Shown here: piece by piece, positions 35,902-44,834 of the stretch
Layout of the letters: every line of letters starts with the position of its first letter
How positions within the stretch are numbered: the stretch's first letter is position 1
From: an uncultured Glaciecola sp.
GTDB taxonomy: Bacteria > Pseudomonadota > Gammaproteobacteria > Enterobacterales > Alteromonadaceae
Direction of reading: 5' to 3'
NCBI GenBank assembly: GCA_947496235.1
Contig: CANMCE010000011.1
Location: forward strand, 1 to 64,000
DNA length: 64,000 nucleotides
The notes under the pieces: model-generated
What the model saw: only the letters and a program-made list of their open reading frames with translations
Database searches by the model: none
What the model was told of the DNA's origin: nothing
Made by a program: the position numbers and the translations under genes

Positions 35902-36356
35902 TGTTTATAGTTGTTAAAATCCCTCACAGAGGCACACCCGACGTATTTAGTATTTTTGATGAAAATGAGCTTATCTATGTTGCTCACACAGTGTATGAGG
36001 GAACTTTCTACCGCTGCATAAATATCAGTGAAGCATTAGAACAAGATCCAGAGAAGGAATACTTCAGTGATGAAGTTTGGAAAATACTCGAAACTGATGG
36101 ACAAGTTATCGAAGCATCATTTGACCCATATGGAAATAATGTAGAGTATTTCCGGTTAAATGATGCCCCTTCCGAGTTAGAAATCGCCTATGCAATTTTG
36201 ACTGATGACATGCATTCAATGCAGGTTCTTACTATAAAAGAAGCTCAACATTGGATGCAAAAATATCCATCAGGCTACACTGGTCATCAGAGTGCCGAAG
36301 TAAGACGGGCTATTGAATATGAACTATCTTCTCTAGATGCTTTTATCGATAATTAA
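35901..36356 (+). CDS. Hypothetical protein downstream of the PrtN-like gene
   Basis: A 151-residue acidic, soluble protein (MFIVVKIPHRGTPDVFSIFD), with no signal peptide or membrane helix. Its ATG shares a base with the stop of the PrtN-like gene (taATG), so the two are translationally coupled. No domain is recognised. The pairing suggests that it acts with, or is controlled like, the activator. Confidence 0.6.
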   Translation: MFIVVKIPHRGTPDVFSIFDENELIYVAHTVYEGTFYRCINISEALEQDPEKEYFSDEVWKILETDGQVIEASFDPYGNNVEYFRLNDAPSELEIAYAILTDDMHSMQVLTIKEAQHWMQKYPSGYTGHQSAEVRRAIEYELSSLDAFIDN

Positions 36357-36477
36357 AAGTAAACTATAACTGACTTTTAATGAGAAAAAGGCTTTTAGAA
36401 ACTATAAGTTAATTATATTTGACTTATAATCATATCGGCATTACTTTATATTTAAAAGTAAATAATAGTTAACTTAT
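36355..36477. promoter_or_regulatory. hipBA promoter and repeated operators
   Basis: The 121 bases before hipB are very AT-rich and hold three related elements: aactataact (36362-36371), the palindrome aact-ata-agtt (36400-36410) and agttaact (36467-36474). aaaagtaaa also occurs near both ends. A -35-like ttgact lies at 36419. HipB binds several operators in its own promoter in E. coli, and the same autoregulation is likely here. Confidence 0.55.
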
Positions 36478-36798
36478 ATGAGTAATCTTGCCAAGACAAA
36501 CAGAACTGGTAAAGCGGTTAAGGCAACAGTGATGCCTAATTTATCAGAACGCTTTACCCCTATTCAGCTCGCTGAGGCGATCACTGCAAAGCGAACGGGT
36601 ATGAAGCTATCTCTCGCAGATGTATCTGAAGCATTGTCAATTTCAAAGCCTACGCTGGTGAAAATAGAAAAAGGCGATACCAATGTAAAGTTAGCGAACC
36701 TTCTCAAGGTAATGGAATACCTTGGTCTTTCATTTAGCCTTCTGTCCGATGATGCTACTTCCAAAGAAGAAACAGGGGTAAGTGATGACTGGTACTGA
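36478..36798 (+). CDS. hipB: HipB-type antitoxin, helix-turn-helix
   Basis: A 106-residue protein with a Cro/CI-type HTH: TGMKLSLADVSEALSISK (about 41-58) then PTLVKIEKGDTNVKLANLLK. HipB neutralises the kinase HipA and represses the operon through upstream operators, which are visible here as repeats at 36355-36477. Its last 14 bases overlap the start of hipA, so the two are coupled. Confidence 0.88.
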   Translation: MSNLAKTNRTGKAVKATVMPNLSERFTPIQLAEAITAKRTGMKLSLADVSEALSISKPTLVKIEKGDTNVKLANLLKVMEYLGLSFSLLSDDATSKEETGVSDDWY

Positions 36799-38170
36799 TC
36801 TAAATACCCTGAACGTTTATATCGGTCATGGTCGTAGAATTGCGGAAATAACCATTCCTGTAGGCTCTGAAACCGAATTAACCTTAGCTTACGAGCCTGA
36901 TTGGATCAAAGAGGGTTTTGCTATCTCGCCCCACCTGCCTTTGAACGGTGAGTTTGATCACAGGGCGGTTCGGAACTTCCTACAAAACTTATTACCTGAA
37001 GGTAAAGGGTTAGAAGAGATCACGAGTAATACCACTATCTCCAAAAATAATACCTTTGGGCTTATCAAGATCATCGGCGCTGACACGTCAGGCGCGTTAT
37101 CATTTACAAGTCAGAGCAATGAAGAAACCGAAACTTCATTTCGAGAAGTCACTAATGAAGAACTAATCGAAAAGTTAGCTCGTTTTAAGAATGCTGGAGA
37201 ATCAATTACCTATTGGGATGGTCGTACAAGGCTATCAGTAGCGGGTGTACAAGATAAACTTAACTTATTAGAGATAGATGGCAAATTAGGCTTTGGTGAA
37301 GGTAAGCTTTGCTCCAATAAGATCTTTAAGTTTGAAACGGGTAAAGCGCCTTTTATTGCCGTGAATGAATTATTTACCATGTTACTGGCAAAACATTCGG
37401 GTATCGATGTACCAGAGGTGGCGGTACGGAAATATGGAGAAGTCAGCGCGTTTGTCATTAACCGTTTTGACCGTAAGTTAATAGCTGGGCAACAGCGTGT
37501 TATGCGCCGCCATGTTATCGATGGCTGCCAAGCAACCAACCTACCCCCATCATACAAATACGAGCGTCAACACGGTGATGAAGGCGACGGTATTTATATT
37601 CGTGATGGTGTATCTTTTCCGAAGCTATTTAATGTACAAACAACCAATGCCGAAGCGTATCAAACGCAACTTATACGCTGGATGACCTTTAATATTTTAG
37701 TGCGTAACTATGATGCTCACGGTAAGAACATCAGCTTCTTTGTGGGTAAACAGGGCTTAAGTCTTACGCCATTTTACGATTTAGTAAATATTGAAGCCAT
37801 CATTCGTGAGATCCAAGCAAGACAAGCTGATGAAAACTCTAATTCGCCAATGGCAAACCATTTCGCAATGTCGATAGGTGAATATGGTGCAGGCAGTGCT
37901 GGTAATTTTAATCACCCGTTTACTGCTTACATGTTGGCAGACTTCGCCCATGAATTTGGTATATCACTCCCTCGTCTGCAATTGTTGATGAAGCAAATGA
38001 TCAAACAAGTGCAAGCATCTGTTGATTTAGCAAAAGCTGATGCACTTAAACAGCAGTTAACTGATTCTGAAATACAGCATGTTGATACCTGTATTCAAAT
38101 CATTGATGAATCAGTGGAAGAACTAAGTGCAGAAGTGGATCAAATTACGGAAATGAGCGACTTAATTTAG
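36785..38170 (+). CDS. hipA: HipA-type serine/threonine kinase toxin
   Basis: A 461-residue kinase of the HipA family. In E. coli HipA phosphorylates glutamyl-tRNA synthetase and causes persistence. Visible are the N-terminal subdomain (VYIGHGRRIAEITI), SVAGVQDKLNLL (the P-loop-like ATP motif of HipA), VRNYDAHGKNISFF (the catalytic Asp and metal-binding Asn) and LTPFYDLVN (the DFG equivalent). All catalytic residues look intact. ATG 36785 is used, and GTG 36782 is alternative. It lies 136 bases from the right attachment site. Confidence 0.9.
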   Translation: MTGTDLNTLNVYIGHGRRIAEITIPVGSETELTLAYEPDWIKEGFAISPHLPLNGEFDHRAVRNFLQNLLPEGKGLEEITSNTTISKNNTFGLIKIIGADTSGALSFTSQSNEETETSFREVTNEELIEKLARFKNAGESITYWDGRTRLSVAGVQDKLNLLEIDGKLGFGEGKLCSNKIFKFETGKAPFIAVNELFTMLLAKHSGIDVPEVAVRKYGEVSAFVINRFDRKLIAGQQRVMRRHVIDGCQATNLPPSYKYERQHGDEGDGIYIRDGVSFPKLFNVQTTNAEAYQTQLIRWMTFNILVRNYDAHGKNISFFVGKQGLSLTPFYDLVNIEAIIREIQARQADENSNSPMANHFAMSIGEYGAGSAGNFNHPFTAYMLADFAHEFGISLPRLQLLMKQMIKQVQASVDLAKADALKQQLTDSEIQHVDTCIQIIDESVEELSAEVDQITEMSDLI

Positions 38171-38306
38171 TGTGGATTTCTGGCTATTTCTGTTTATTTC
38201 ATTAAAGTGGAGTGACAATAAGTAGACAGCGAAATTTGCAATTAAGAATTAAACTTCAATAAATCAATGTGTTAACCGTCATTTTTGCTTAGAGTGCATC
38301 CTTTCC

Positions 38307-38320
38307 AGCATTGGAGCGAC
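38307..38320. repeat. Attachment site core, right
   Basis: agcattggagcgac, identical to 15125-15138. It marks the right end of the island. Confidence 0.85.
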
Positions 38321-38362
38321 TGAAAAACGATGATCAATGGATTGTGAAATTAACGCGGTCAT
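38307..38362 (-). pseudogene. Displaced original 5' end of dusA
   Basis: From ATG 38362 the minus strand reads MTALISQSIDHRFSVAPML, a normal DusA N-terminus, which then leaves the DusA sequence at the attachment core and stops after seven more codons. The rest of dusA is at 14170-15138, on the far side of the island. The DNA beyond 38362 is therefore the original dusA promoter region, now detached. Confidence 0.85.
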
Positions 38363-38601
38363 AAAACAACTTGAATGGTGATTGCGCCTGATATGATACC
38401 AAATAATGTTGGTACATAAACCATAAATGTAATATTGTGAGGGTTTATGCGATAAACGTAGCCAAATGCAGACACTTTTTTATACTTTAGCAGAATAGGA
38501 AAGCTAAGGTCGAACTCTTAAGCTTGTAAGATTGGCATAAAACTAACTATAAAAAGCGCAACTTGAAAATAAAAATAAAAAGAGTAAGAAAATAAACCGG
38601 G
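38363..38601. other. Former dusA upstream region, non-coding
   Basis: About 240 AT-rich bases between the detached dusA start and the first GGDEF gene. No coding frame is seen. The original dusA promoter should lie here. I see no clear hairpin or strong promoter. The 136 bases between hipA and the core (38171-38306) also hold nothing recognisable. Confidence 0.4.
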
Positions 38602-40779
38602 ATGATGAACGACAGGGAGCTACTGATAAGTAGAAGACACCGCACTGACACTCTGTCATTCTTTGCAATACCCAATGTACTCTTCGGATTGAACTTTGGT
38701 GTCCTTGCTGGAATGGCTAATACCTTCTTTGGTGTGCCATTATTCGGTGAATTCACAATCTATCTGGGGCAGATATTTGTACTGCTTTGTTTAGTTACGC
38801 GTGGAATTAATGCTGCCATTGTCGCGACTACTATTGCTTCAGTTGTCACTGCTGTAACGGCAAACGATCCTTATCTAGTTGTTGTCTTAGCCATTGAAAT
38901 ACTTTTTGTACACGCTGCTCTGAAAAGGGGCGTATTCTTATTTCAATCAGTCATGTTGTTTTGGTTATTGATTGGTACACCTTTACTTTTATTGCTCAAT
39001 TTTTTAACCACTCAAGCAAGTTCTGATGTACTCATAATTAGTGCGGTAGTGAGAGGGGTTAACGCACTTATATGTGTTTCTTTAGCTGCAATATGCTTAT
39101 GGTTTTTACCGCAAAGCTTTGTCCAAGCGACTTATAATAAAAAACCACCACGTCTTGCTTCATTGATTTTTTCTTTATGCATGCTGACCGTAACTCTTCC
39201 TGCGTTAGCCATCGCATTGTTTTTTGTGAATCAATCTGCGATGCAAAATCAGAAAGCCGTGTTCGAGTCTATGGATAAATTCTCTGACCGCATTATTTCT
39301 CAGGTAGACTCAGTATTAATGCAACATAAACAGGGCTTAAAAACTGTCGCTGAAGTGCTTGCAAAATCCGATAGTCTACCGACTAACGAACAGGTTCTGC
39401 TCGAATCCACCTTTAATAATAACCTTGCTTTCTCGAGAATTAATATCATTGATAAACAAGGCAATATTGTAAATACCACTAGCGTTAATTCCGCAGATCC
39501 CGCGTATTGGCAAGCGTCGTCCAACGTCGCCAGCGAGATATTTTTTAAAGCCACCCAAAGAAGCTTAGATTTTTATGTTTCTCAAGCCTACGCTTTAGGC
39601 TCTTATGCTGAGTCTCCTAAGGTCATAAGCCTTTCTTATCCAATTTTAAAGACGCTTAACAATTCAGAAAGTTTTGAAGGTGCTGTGCAAGGTATTATTC
39701 CTTTGTCGACCATCGACCGATTAAATGACGAACTAATAACTACCAATGTGAATTACGTTCTCACCGATGAAAAATCTAGAATTCTGGCGACCTCACTCCT
39801 TGCGCCCTACATCACACTTTCAACCCTGCAAATGGAATCTATGCAACATCCACTCGTTGACCGTGTGCCAGTAGTGAAACTCGACAATACCGAGTATCTT
39901 TTGTTGAAAAACACGACGAGTCAAGGATGGCAATTGCATATTTTAGCGAATACTGGATTAGTGACAGGCCCGATAGTCAATAGCTTCTATATGCTTATTC
40001 TTTCTGCAACCTTTGTAATTCTAGCTTTTGCTTTAGTGGCCAGCCAATTAGCCCGGAAAATTACTAAGCCATTAGAAGACATTGCAGCCCACTTCCCTGA
40101 TAAAGCCCTGCATCCTAAAATAGTGGAAGAATCCAAAGTCAGCGACGAGATTGTAAAACTAACTGACCGACTCATCTCTTCTCATGCAGTAATGAGCGAC
40201 TTTCAACAACAGTTGACCGAGCAAGTCGAAAGCAAAACAAAACAACTTAAACAGCTCAACCGAGAACTTTATTCGTTGGCACAAAAAGATGGTTTAACCC
40301 AGTTATTAAATAGAGCTGGATTTAATCGTTTTGCACTCACCTCGTTTAGAAACTGCATTCGAAACCATATACCTATGTCGATGATATTAATTGATATTGA
40401 CCATTTTAAGCGTATTAATGACACCTATGGTCATCCATTTGGCGATAAGTGTATTACTATGGTTGCCAAAATATTACAAAAACACTGCAAACGCGATACC
40501 GATATTATTGGACGATTTGGTGGAGAAGAGTTTATTATAATGATCGTAGGGAGTGATCCTAAAGAACACCATACTAGGGTTAAGCTGATTTCTGAATCTA
40601 TACGGCAACTAAATTTCACCCATGATTCAGACAGCGTAAGGATCACTGTATCATCTGGCATTTGCAGCATAATTGACGATTTTTCACTGGATTTTGATAC
40701 TTTAATAAAGCTTGCCGATGAACAACTTTATTTGAGTAAACGTACAGGTAGAGATAAAACCAGTGTACTTGTTCGATAA
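38602..40779 (+). CDS. Membrane diguanylate cyclase with GGDEF domain, 1
   Basis: A 725-residue protein that makes cyclic di-GMP. About seven membrane segments form the first 185 residues (MASE-like sensor). Then come a membrane helix near 200, a periplasmic sensor domain (about 215-450), another helix near 465, a coiled coil (FQQQLTEQVESKTKQLKQLN) and the GGDEF domain. Active-site GGEEF and the feedback-inhibition RxxD (RDTD) five residues before it are intact, so it is expected to be active and product-inhibited. It has a paralogue 45 bases downstream. Confidence 0.9.
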   Translation: MMNDRELLISRRHRTDTLSFFAIPNVLFGLNFGVLAGMANTFFGVPLFGEFTIYLGQIFVLLCLVTRGINAAIVATTIASVVTAVTANDPYLVVVLAIEILFVHAALKRGVFLFQSVMLFWLLIGTPLLLLLNFLTTQASSDVLIISAVVRGVNALICVSLAAICLWFLPQSFVQATYNKKPPRLASLIFSLCMLTVTLPALAIALFFVNQSAMQNQKAVFESMDKFSDRIISQVDSVLMQHKQGLKTVAEVLAKSDSLPTNEQVLLESTFNNNLAFSRINIIDKQGNIVNTTSVNSADPAYWQASSNVASEIFFKATQRSLDFYVSQAYALGSYAESPKVISLSYPILKTLNNSESFEGAVQGIIPLSTIDRLNDELITTNVNYVLTDEKSRILATSLLAPYITLSTLQMESMQHPLVDRVPVVKLDNTEYLLLKNTTSQGWQLHILANTGLVTGPIVNSFYMLILSATFVILAFALVASQLARKITKPLEDIAAHFPDKALHPKIVEESKVSDEIVKLTDRLISSHAVMSDFQQQLTEQVESKTKQLKQLNRELYSLAQKDGLTQLLNRAGFNRFALTSFRNCIRNHIPMSMILIDIDHFKRINDTYGHPFGDKCITMVAKILQKHCKRDTDIIGRFGGEEFIIMIVGSDPKEHHTRVKLISESIRQLNFTHDSDSVRITVSSGICSIIDDFSLDFDTLIKLADEQLYLSKRTGRDKTSVLVR

Positions 40780-40823
40780 ATGAACGCTAGTGTCAGAAAT
40801 GGAATTCTGATATATAAGTAAAG

Positions 40824-42977
40824 ATGGGACAAAAAAAACAACAATTCCTTGAGAATATCCAGAAAGCACTTTTGCTATCGCTTCTTGTTATAGCGAGCAA
40901 CTTATTTCTGGAAATTGAATTATTTGGTGATACTGAACTTCTTTTTGGTAGCACTTTTGTCATCTTGTCTCTGCAACTAATCCCTTTTCGATATGCTAGT
41001 CTCGTCTTTATAGCTTGCTTACTTTCCATGCATCAAACCAACCAGCTTTGGCAAGAGCTGGTAATGGTAACGCTTGAATTTTTTGCTATTGCTTATCTAA
41101 TTCATCGGCGTTTATTACTTATCGTAGCTTCTGCGATATTTTGGTTATTTTTCGGCGCTCCGTTTTTGTGGATTTTGTTACAGTTTGGAGAGACGGGTTT
41201 AAAAGACATCAGCATTCTTTTGACCATTCATACCACCTTAAATTCGGTGTTAAATGCCGCTATAGCAGCAAGCTTGTTAGTGATTATTCCCAATTCTCTG
41301 CAAAATCAAAATATTGTTGGAAAACAGAACCGGCTTGCCTCTAACATATTCGCCCTTTGTGCATCTACACTTATGGTCCCTCTACTTCTGGTTTCTTTTG
41401 TATACACAGGGGACAGTGCTAAGGAATTCGAAAAACTAACCAGTGAAGATCTGTCTTCTAAAGCCTCCTTTATTAGTCAATTAACCCAAAGTTTTTTGAA
41501 AGAACATGAATTAATAATTCGACAACAGGCAGATTTAATCAGTTTAAATACACCGGATTATTTAGTCTATCAATCCATGATAGTGGCACAAAAGCGTAAC
41601 CCAGCCTTTTACAACATTACCAGCACAGATGAAAATGGGCAGTTTTTGTTATTTGCCCCCGAAAAATTCAAACAAGACTTAGATAATTTATCAGAAGAGC
41701 AAAAAACCGTAGCCGACAGACAATATTTTTTAGAAGCCAAAAGAACAGAAAGGATATTCATCTCCAATACCATTATGAGCCGAGGGCTGATTCAAGGGCC
41801 AATGTTGTCAATTGCCGCTCCCTATTTTGATAACTCAGCATTTAAGGGCATCGTATTTGGCGCAATCAACTTAAACGCGATAAGTGACTTTAGAACAAAA
41901 ATTGAAAACTTATTAGATGATTCTTCTGCAATAGTAACGGATAAAAATGGCTTTGTGGTGTTTACAACGGTGGATATTCAACTACCACCTATCAGTAACT
42001 TTATTCCGGTTACCACCTATAATTTAGCCAGTAAAAATTTGCAAAGTACCATGGTAAATAATATGAGCTATGTGTATGAGCGGGAAAATAATAGTTATGG
42101 TTGGCGTGTGTACGTTCTATCTGATGCCAACACCATGATGAGTCATTTAGAGCATGTTTATTATTTGGTAGGTATAAGTTTAATCTTAGTGTTGAGTATA
42201 TTTTTAATATTCGCCTACAATTTATCTTCGAAAATTACTGAGCCTCTTGTCGCTTTGCTTAATTCAGATGGTGAATCAAAGCAAACAAACAAACCACTTA
42301 TCAGCATCAGCAAAGAGTTCGATGATGTTGAATTAAAACTTAAACATTCTAAGTTTTTGGTACAAAACTTTGAAAATCGGTTGAAGCAGCAGGTTACGGA
42401 AAAAACCACGCAATTAGAACAATTGAACTTGCAACTAGCAGCCCAAGCACGAGAGGATGGACTAACTCATTTACTCAATCGCACAGGCTTTGATGAGCTT
42501 GCAGTTAACGCTATCAAAACTAACTATCGCCTTGAGCAACCTTTTAGTTTAGCTTTGCTAGACATAGACCACTTCAAACAAATCAATGATAACTACGGGC
42601 ATCCATTTGGGGATAAGTGTCTTCGCGCTTTTTCTGCTTTATTACAACGAAACTGTAAACGTGACACCGACATCATTGGTCGTTATGGTGGTGAAGAGTT
42701 TATTATACTGATGAGTGGCAAAAATATAGATGTTCATCACCAAATCATTCAGAATATTCATCAACAAACTATGGGGCTGCAACAAAAGGTACCTAACAGT
42801 AATACCAATGTTAGTTTCACAGTAAGCATAGGGATTTGTAGCGTTTTAGGAAACGTGAATTTAAGTCTGTATGACATAGTGAAACTTGCCGACGAAGAGC
42901 TCTATAAGTGTAAAAGAGGTGGTAGAAACCGCATTGCTATTCGGACCTATGGATATAGTCCGGAAAACCCTAAGTAA
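40824..42977 (+). CDS. Membrane diguanylate cyclase with GGDEF domain, 2
   Basis: A 717-residue paralogue of the preceding gene with the same plan: an N-terminal multi-helix membrane sensor, a periplasmic domain, a coiled coil (RLKQQVTEKTTQLEQLNLQL) and GGDEF with GGEEF and the inhibitory RDTD. The GGDEF domains are very alike (GHPFGDKC, KRDTDIIGR) and the sensor halves much less so, as expected for a duplication followed by divergence of ligand sensing. The 45-base gap suggests co-transcription. Confidence 0.9.
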   Translation: MGQKKQQFLENIQKALLLSLLVIASNLFLEIELFGDTELLFGSTFVILSLQLIPFRYASLVFIACLLSMHQTNQLWQELVMVTLEFFAIAYLIHRRLLLIVASAIFWLFFGAPFLWILLQFGETGLKDISILLTIHTTLNSVLNAAIAASLLVIIPNSLQNQNIVGKQNRLASNIFALCASTLMVPLLLVSFVYTGDSAKEFEKLTSEDLSSKASFISQLTQSFLKEHELIIRQQADLISLNTPDYLVYQSMIVAQKRNPAFYNITSTDENGQFLLFAPEKFKQDLDNLSEEQKTVADRQYFLEAKRTERIFISNTIMSRGLIQGPMLSIAAPYFDNSAFKGIVFGAINLNAISDFRTKIENLLDDSSAIVTDKNGFVVFTTVDIQLPPISNFIPVTTYNLASKNLQSTMVNNMSYVYERENNSYGWRVYVLSDANTMMSHLEHVYYLVGISLILVLSIFLIFAYNLSSKITEPLVALLNSDGESKQTNKPLISISKEFDDVELKLKHSKFLVQNFENRLKQQVTEKTTQLEQLNLQLAAQAREDGLTHLLNRTGFDELAVNAIKTNYRLEQPFSLALLDIDHFKQINDNYGHPFGDKCLRAFSALLQRNCKRDTDIIGRYGGEEFIILMSGKNIDVHHQIIQNIHQQTMGLQQKVPNSNTNVSFTVSIGICSVLGNVNLSLYDIVKLADEELYKCKRGGRNRIAIRTYGYSPENPK

Positions 42978-43044
42978 TTTTACTGCTCTGACCTGCTTTA
43001 TTTGTTACAATGCTCGCAATTAATTGAATTGATTCAACGACTTT

Positions 43045-43962
43045 ATGCAGCAACTATTCTATGTATTAAATGGTAGTGTATCGGTTTGTATTTACTTCAT
43101 TAACACTGTCATTTGTGTAACTCCGTTACTCTTTTTTTCAGTGTGTAAATTAATCCCGATAAGACCGTGGCAAACATTGATGTCTAAAACAGTGGATGCA
43201 ATTGCGACATTGTGGATAGGGATTAATAATCTTAATCAAAAGATCTTTTCGAGAACTCGTTTTACTTTGAACGCAAGTGGAGAATTGAGAAAGCGTGACT
43301 GGTACTTAGTAATTGCCAACCATCAATCATGGGTCGATATCCTTACTCTACAGCGGGTGTTTAATCGAAAAGTTCCGTTTTTAAAGTTTTTTTTAAAGCA
43401 GAATTTAATTTTTGTCCCCTTTCTTGGTCTTGCTTGGTGGGGATTAGATTTTCCTTTTATGAAAAGATACAGCAAATCATTTTTAGCCAAAAATCCCCAT
43501 TTAAAAGGCAAAGATCTAGAAACAACCAAAAAGGCATGTGAAAAATTTAGGAATAGCCCAGTGAGTATTATGAATTTTGTCGAAGGGACTCGATTCTCGC
43601 CCAAAAAACTCCCGCAAAACAGTGCATTTAAACGACTGCTGCCCCCTAAATCCGGCGGAATTGCATTTGTGATGAGTGCCATGGGTGAAAGACTCAATAA
43701 ATTAATCAATGTGACCATTTATTATCCCGGCGGCATACCTAGTTTTTGGGATTTTGTTTGTGGAAAAGTCAAAAATGTCATTGTTGATGTTGACACCATT
43801 GAAATTAATCAGTTGAAAACATCCGGTATTTTTAACGAAGGTTATTTTACAGATGAAAACCAAAAGCAGAAATTTCAGCAGTGGTTAAATCAATTGTGGT
43901 TACAAAAAGAAGATAAATTGCTGGCACTAGAAAAGGAACACGAAAGTTCATGTGGTCACTAA
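43045..43962 (+). CDS. YihG-like lysophospholipid acyltransferase 1
   Basis: A 305-residue inner-membrane PlsC-family acyltransferase. One or two N-terminal membrane helices come first. The catalytic HxxxxD is in ANHQSWVDIL, the substrate motif is PFMKRYSKS and FVEGTRFSPKK is the third PlsC block. The layout matches YihG/YihF-type acyltransferases, which acylate lysophospholipids. It overlaps the next acyltransferase by 13 bases, so the pair is coupled. Confidence 0.88.
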   Translation: MQQLFYVLNGSVSVCIYFINTVICVTPLLFFSVCKLIPIRPWQTLMSKTVDAIATLWIGINNLNQKIFSRTRFTLNASGELRKRDWYLVIANHQSWVDILTLQRVFNRKVPFLKFFLKQNLIFVPFLGLAWWGLDFPFMKRYSKSFLAKNPHLKGKDLETTKKACEKFRNSPVSIMNFVEGTRFSPKKLPQNSAFKRLLPPKSGGIAFVMSAMGERLNKLINVTIYYPGGIPSFWDFVCGKVKNVIVDVDTIEINQLKTSGIFNEGYFTDENQKQKFQQWLNQLWLQKEDKLLALEKEHESSCGH

Positions 43963-44834
43963 GAAGTATTATCGTTTTTCCGATCCATTTAACTTTTCAA
44001 CTGATTAATTTATGTTGGTGGGGAAGTTTAGTCATTATTTTTGGCATGCTTAGATTGGTATTACCATTTAGATTTGGCAAAAAGTTTTTTGCTCGCGCTA
44101 TGAATCGAATGTACTTTAGTTTCGGCGTATTCAGCGTCGCATTAATTAAGCTATTTAATCGCATAGAAATTGTAATAGAAATTGATGAACCCCTATCGAA
44201 ACAAAAGTGGTATCTAATCACCGCCAATCATTCTAGTTACCTTGATATTATTTTGTTAATTGACTTCTGCGCGCCACGTATTCCGCCCCCTAAGTTCTTT
44301 CTAAAAAAAGAGCTGATTTGGTTACCTTTTGTCGGTTTAGCGGCTTGGGCCATGGATATGCCTTTTATGCGGCGCTATAGCAAAGCCTATGTTGAAAAAT
44401 ACCCGCATCTCAAAGGCAAGGATATCGAAACCACTAAAAAATCATGTGAACGCTATGTGGATGAACCTACAACCGTCATCAATTTTGTAGAGGGCACAAG
44501 ATTTACTGCTAAAAAACAAAAATTACGTAAAAGTCCATTTTCACACTTATTGCGTCCCAAAGCTGGCGGTATCGCTTTTACCTTGGCGGTGATGGGAGAA
44601 TTATTCAGTAATATTCTGGACATAACCCTCGCCTATCCTAAATCGACACACCCTATGATGGATATGCTAGCCGGCAGAATGACAAAGATTGTAATAGATG
44701 TACGTACGCTTCCGGTGACGAATGACATCATTGGTGATTACTTTGAAAATGAACACTTTCAAAATAAATTTCAAGACTGGCTTAATCGCCTTTGGACCAA
44801 GAAAAACGAACGTATGAAGATGTGGATGAGTTAA
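43950..44834 (+). CDS. YihG-like lysophospholipid acyltransferase 2
   Basis: A 294-residue paralogue of the upstream gene: membrane helix at about 10-45, ANHSSYLDIILL (HxxxxD), PFMRRYSKAY and FVEGTRFTAKK. Blocks such as YSK-x5-P-HLKGKD-x-ETTKK-x-CE are shared with gene 1. The next gene, an MscS-type channel, starts at the base after its stop codon. Confidence 0.88.
   Translation: MWSLRSIIVFPIHLTFQLINLCWWGSLVIIFGMLRLVLPFRFGKKFFARAMNRMYFSFGVFSVALIKLFNRIEIVIEIDEPLSKQKWYLITANHSSYLDIILLIDFCAPRIPPPKFFLKKELIWLPFVGLAAWAMDMPFMRRYSKAYVEKYPHLKGKDIETTKKSCERYVDEPTTVINFVEGTRFTAKKQKLRKSPFSHLLRPKAGGIAFTLAVMGELFSNILDITLAYPKSTHPMMDMLAGRMTKIVIDVRTLPVTNDIIGDYFENEHFQNKFQDWLNRLWTKKNERMKMWMS

Larger units (their letters stand above)
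15125..38320. mobile_element. 23.2-kb integrative island inserted in dusA
   Basis: The element is bounded by direct copies of agcattggagcgac, at 15125-15138 inside dusA and at 38307-38320 in a detached dusA 5' fragment. The dusA 5' end is a known integration hotspot for islands with tyrosine integrases of the DusA-targeting type. The cargo includes two integrases, a replication-relaxation protein, type I restriction-modification, a four-gene ATPase/nuclease/helicase set, a PrtN-like activator and hipBA. No conjugation genes are seen, so it is a mobilisable or non-mobilisable integrative element. The boundaries are read directly from the repeats. Confidence 0.88.

Noticed and set aside
15125-38320. 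Prophage or conjugative element
   Set aside because: No capsid, tail, portal, terminase, type IV secretion or classical relaxase gene is present. The PrtN-like gene alone is not enough.
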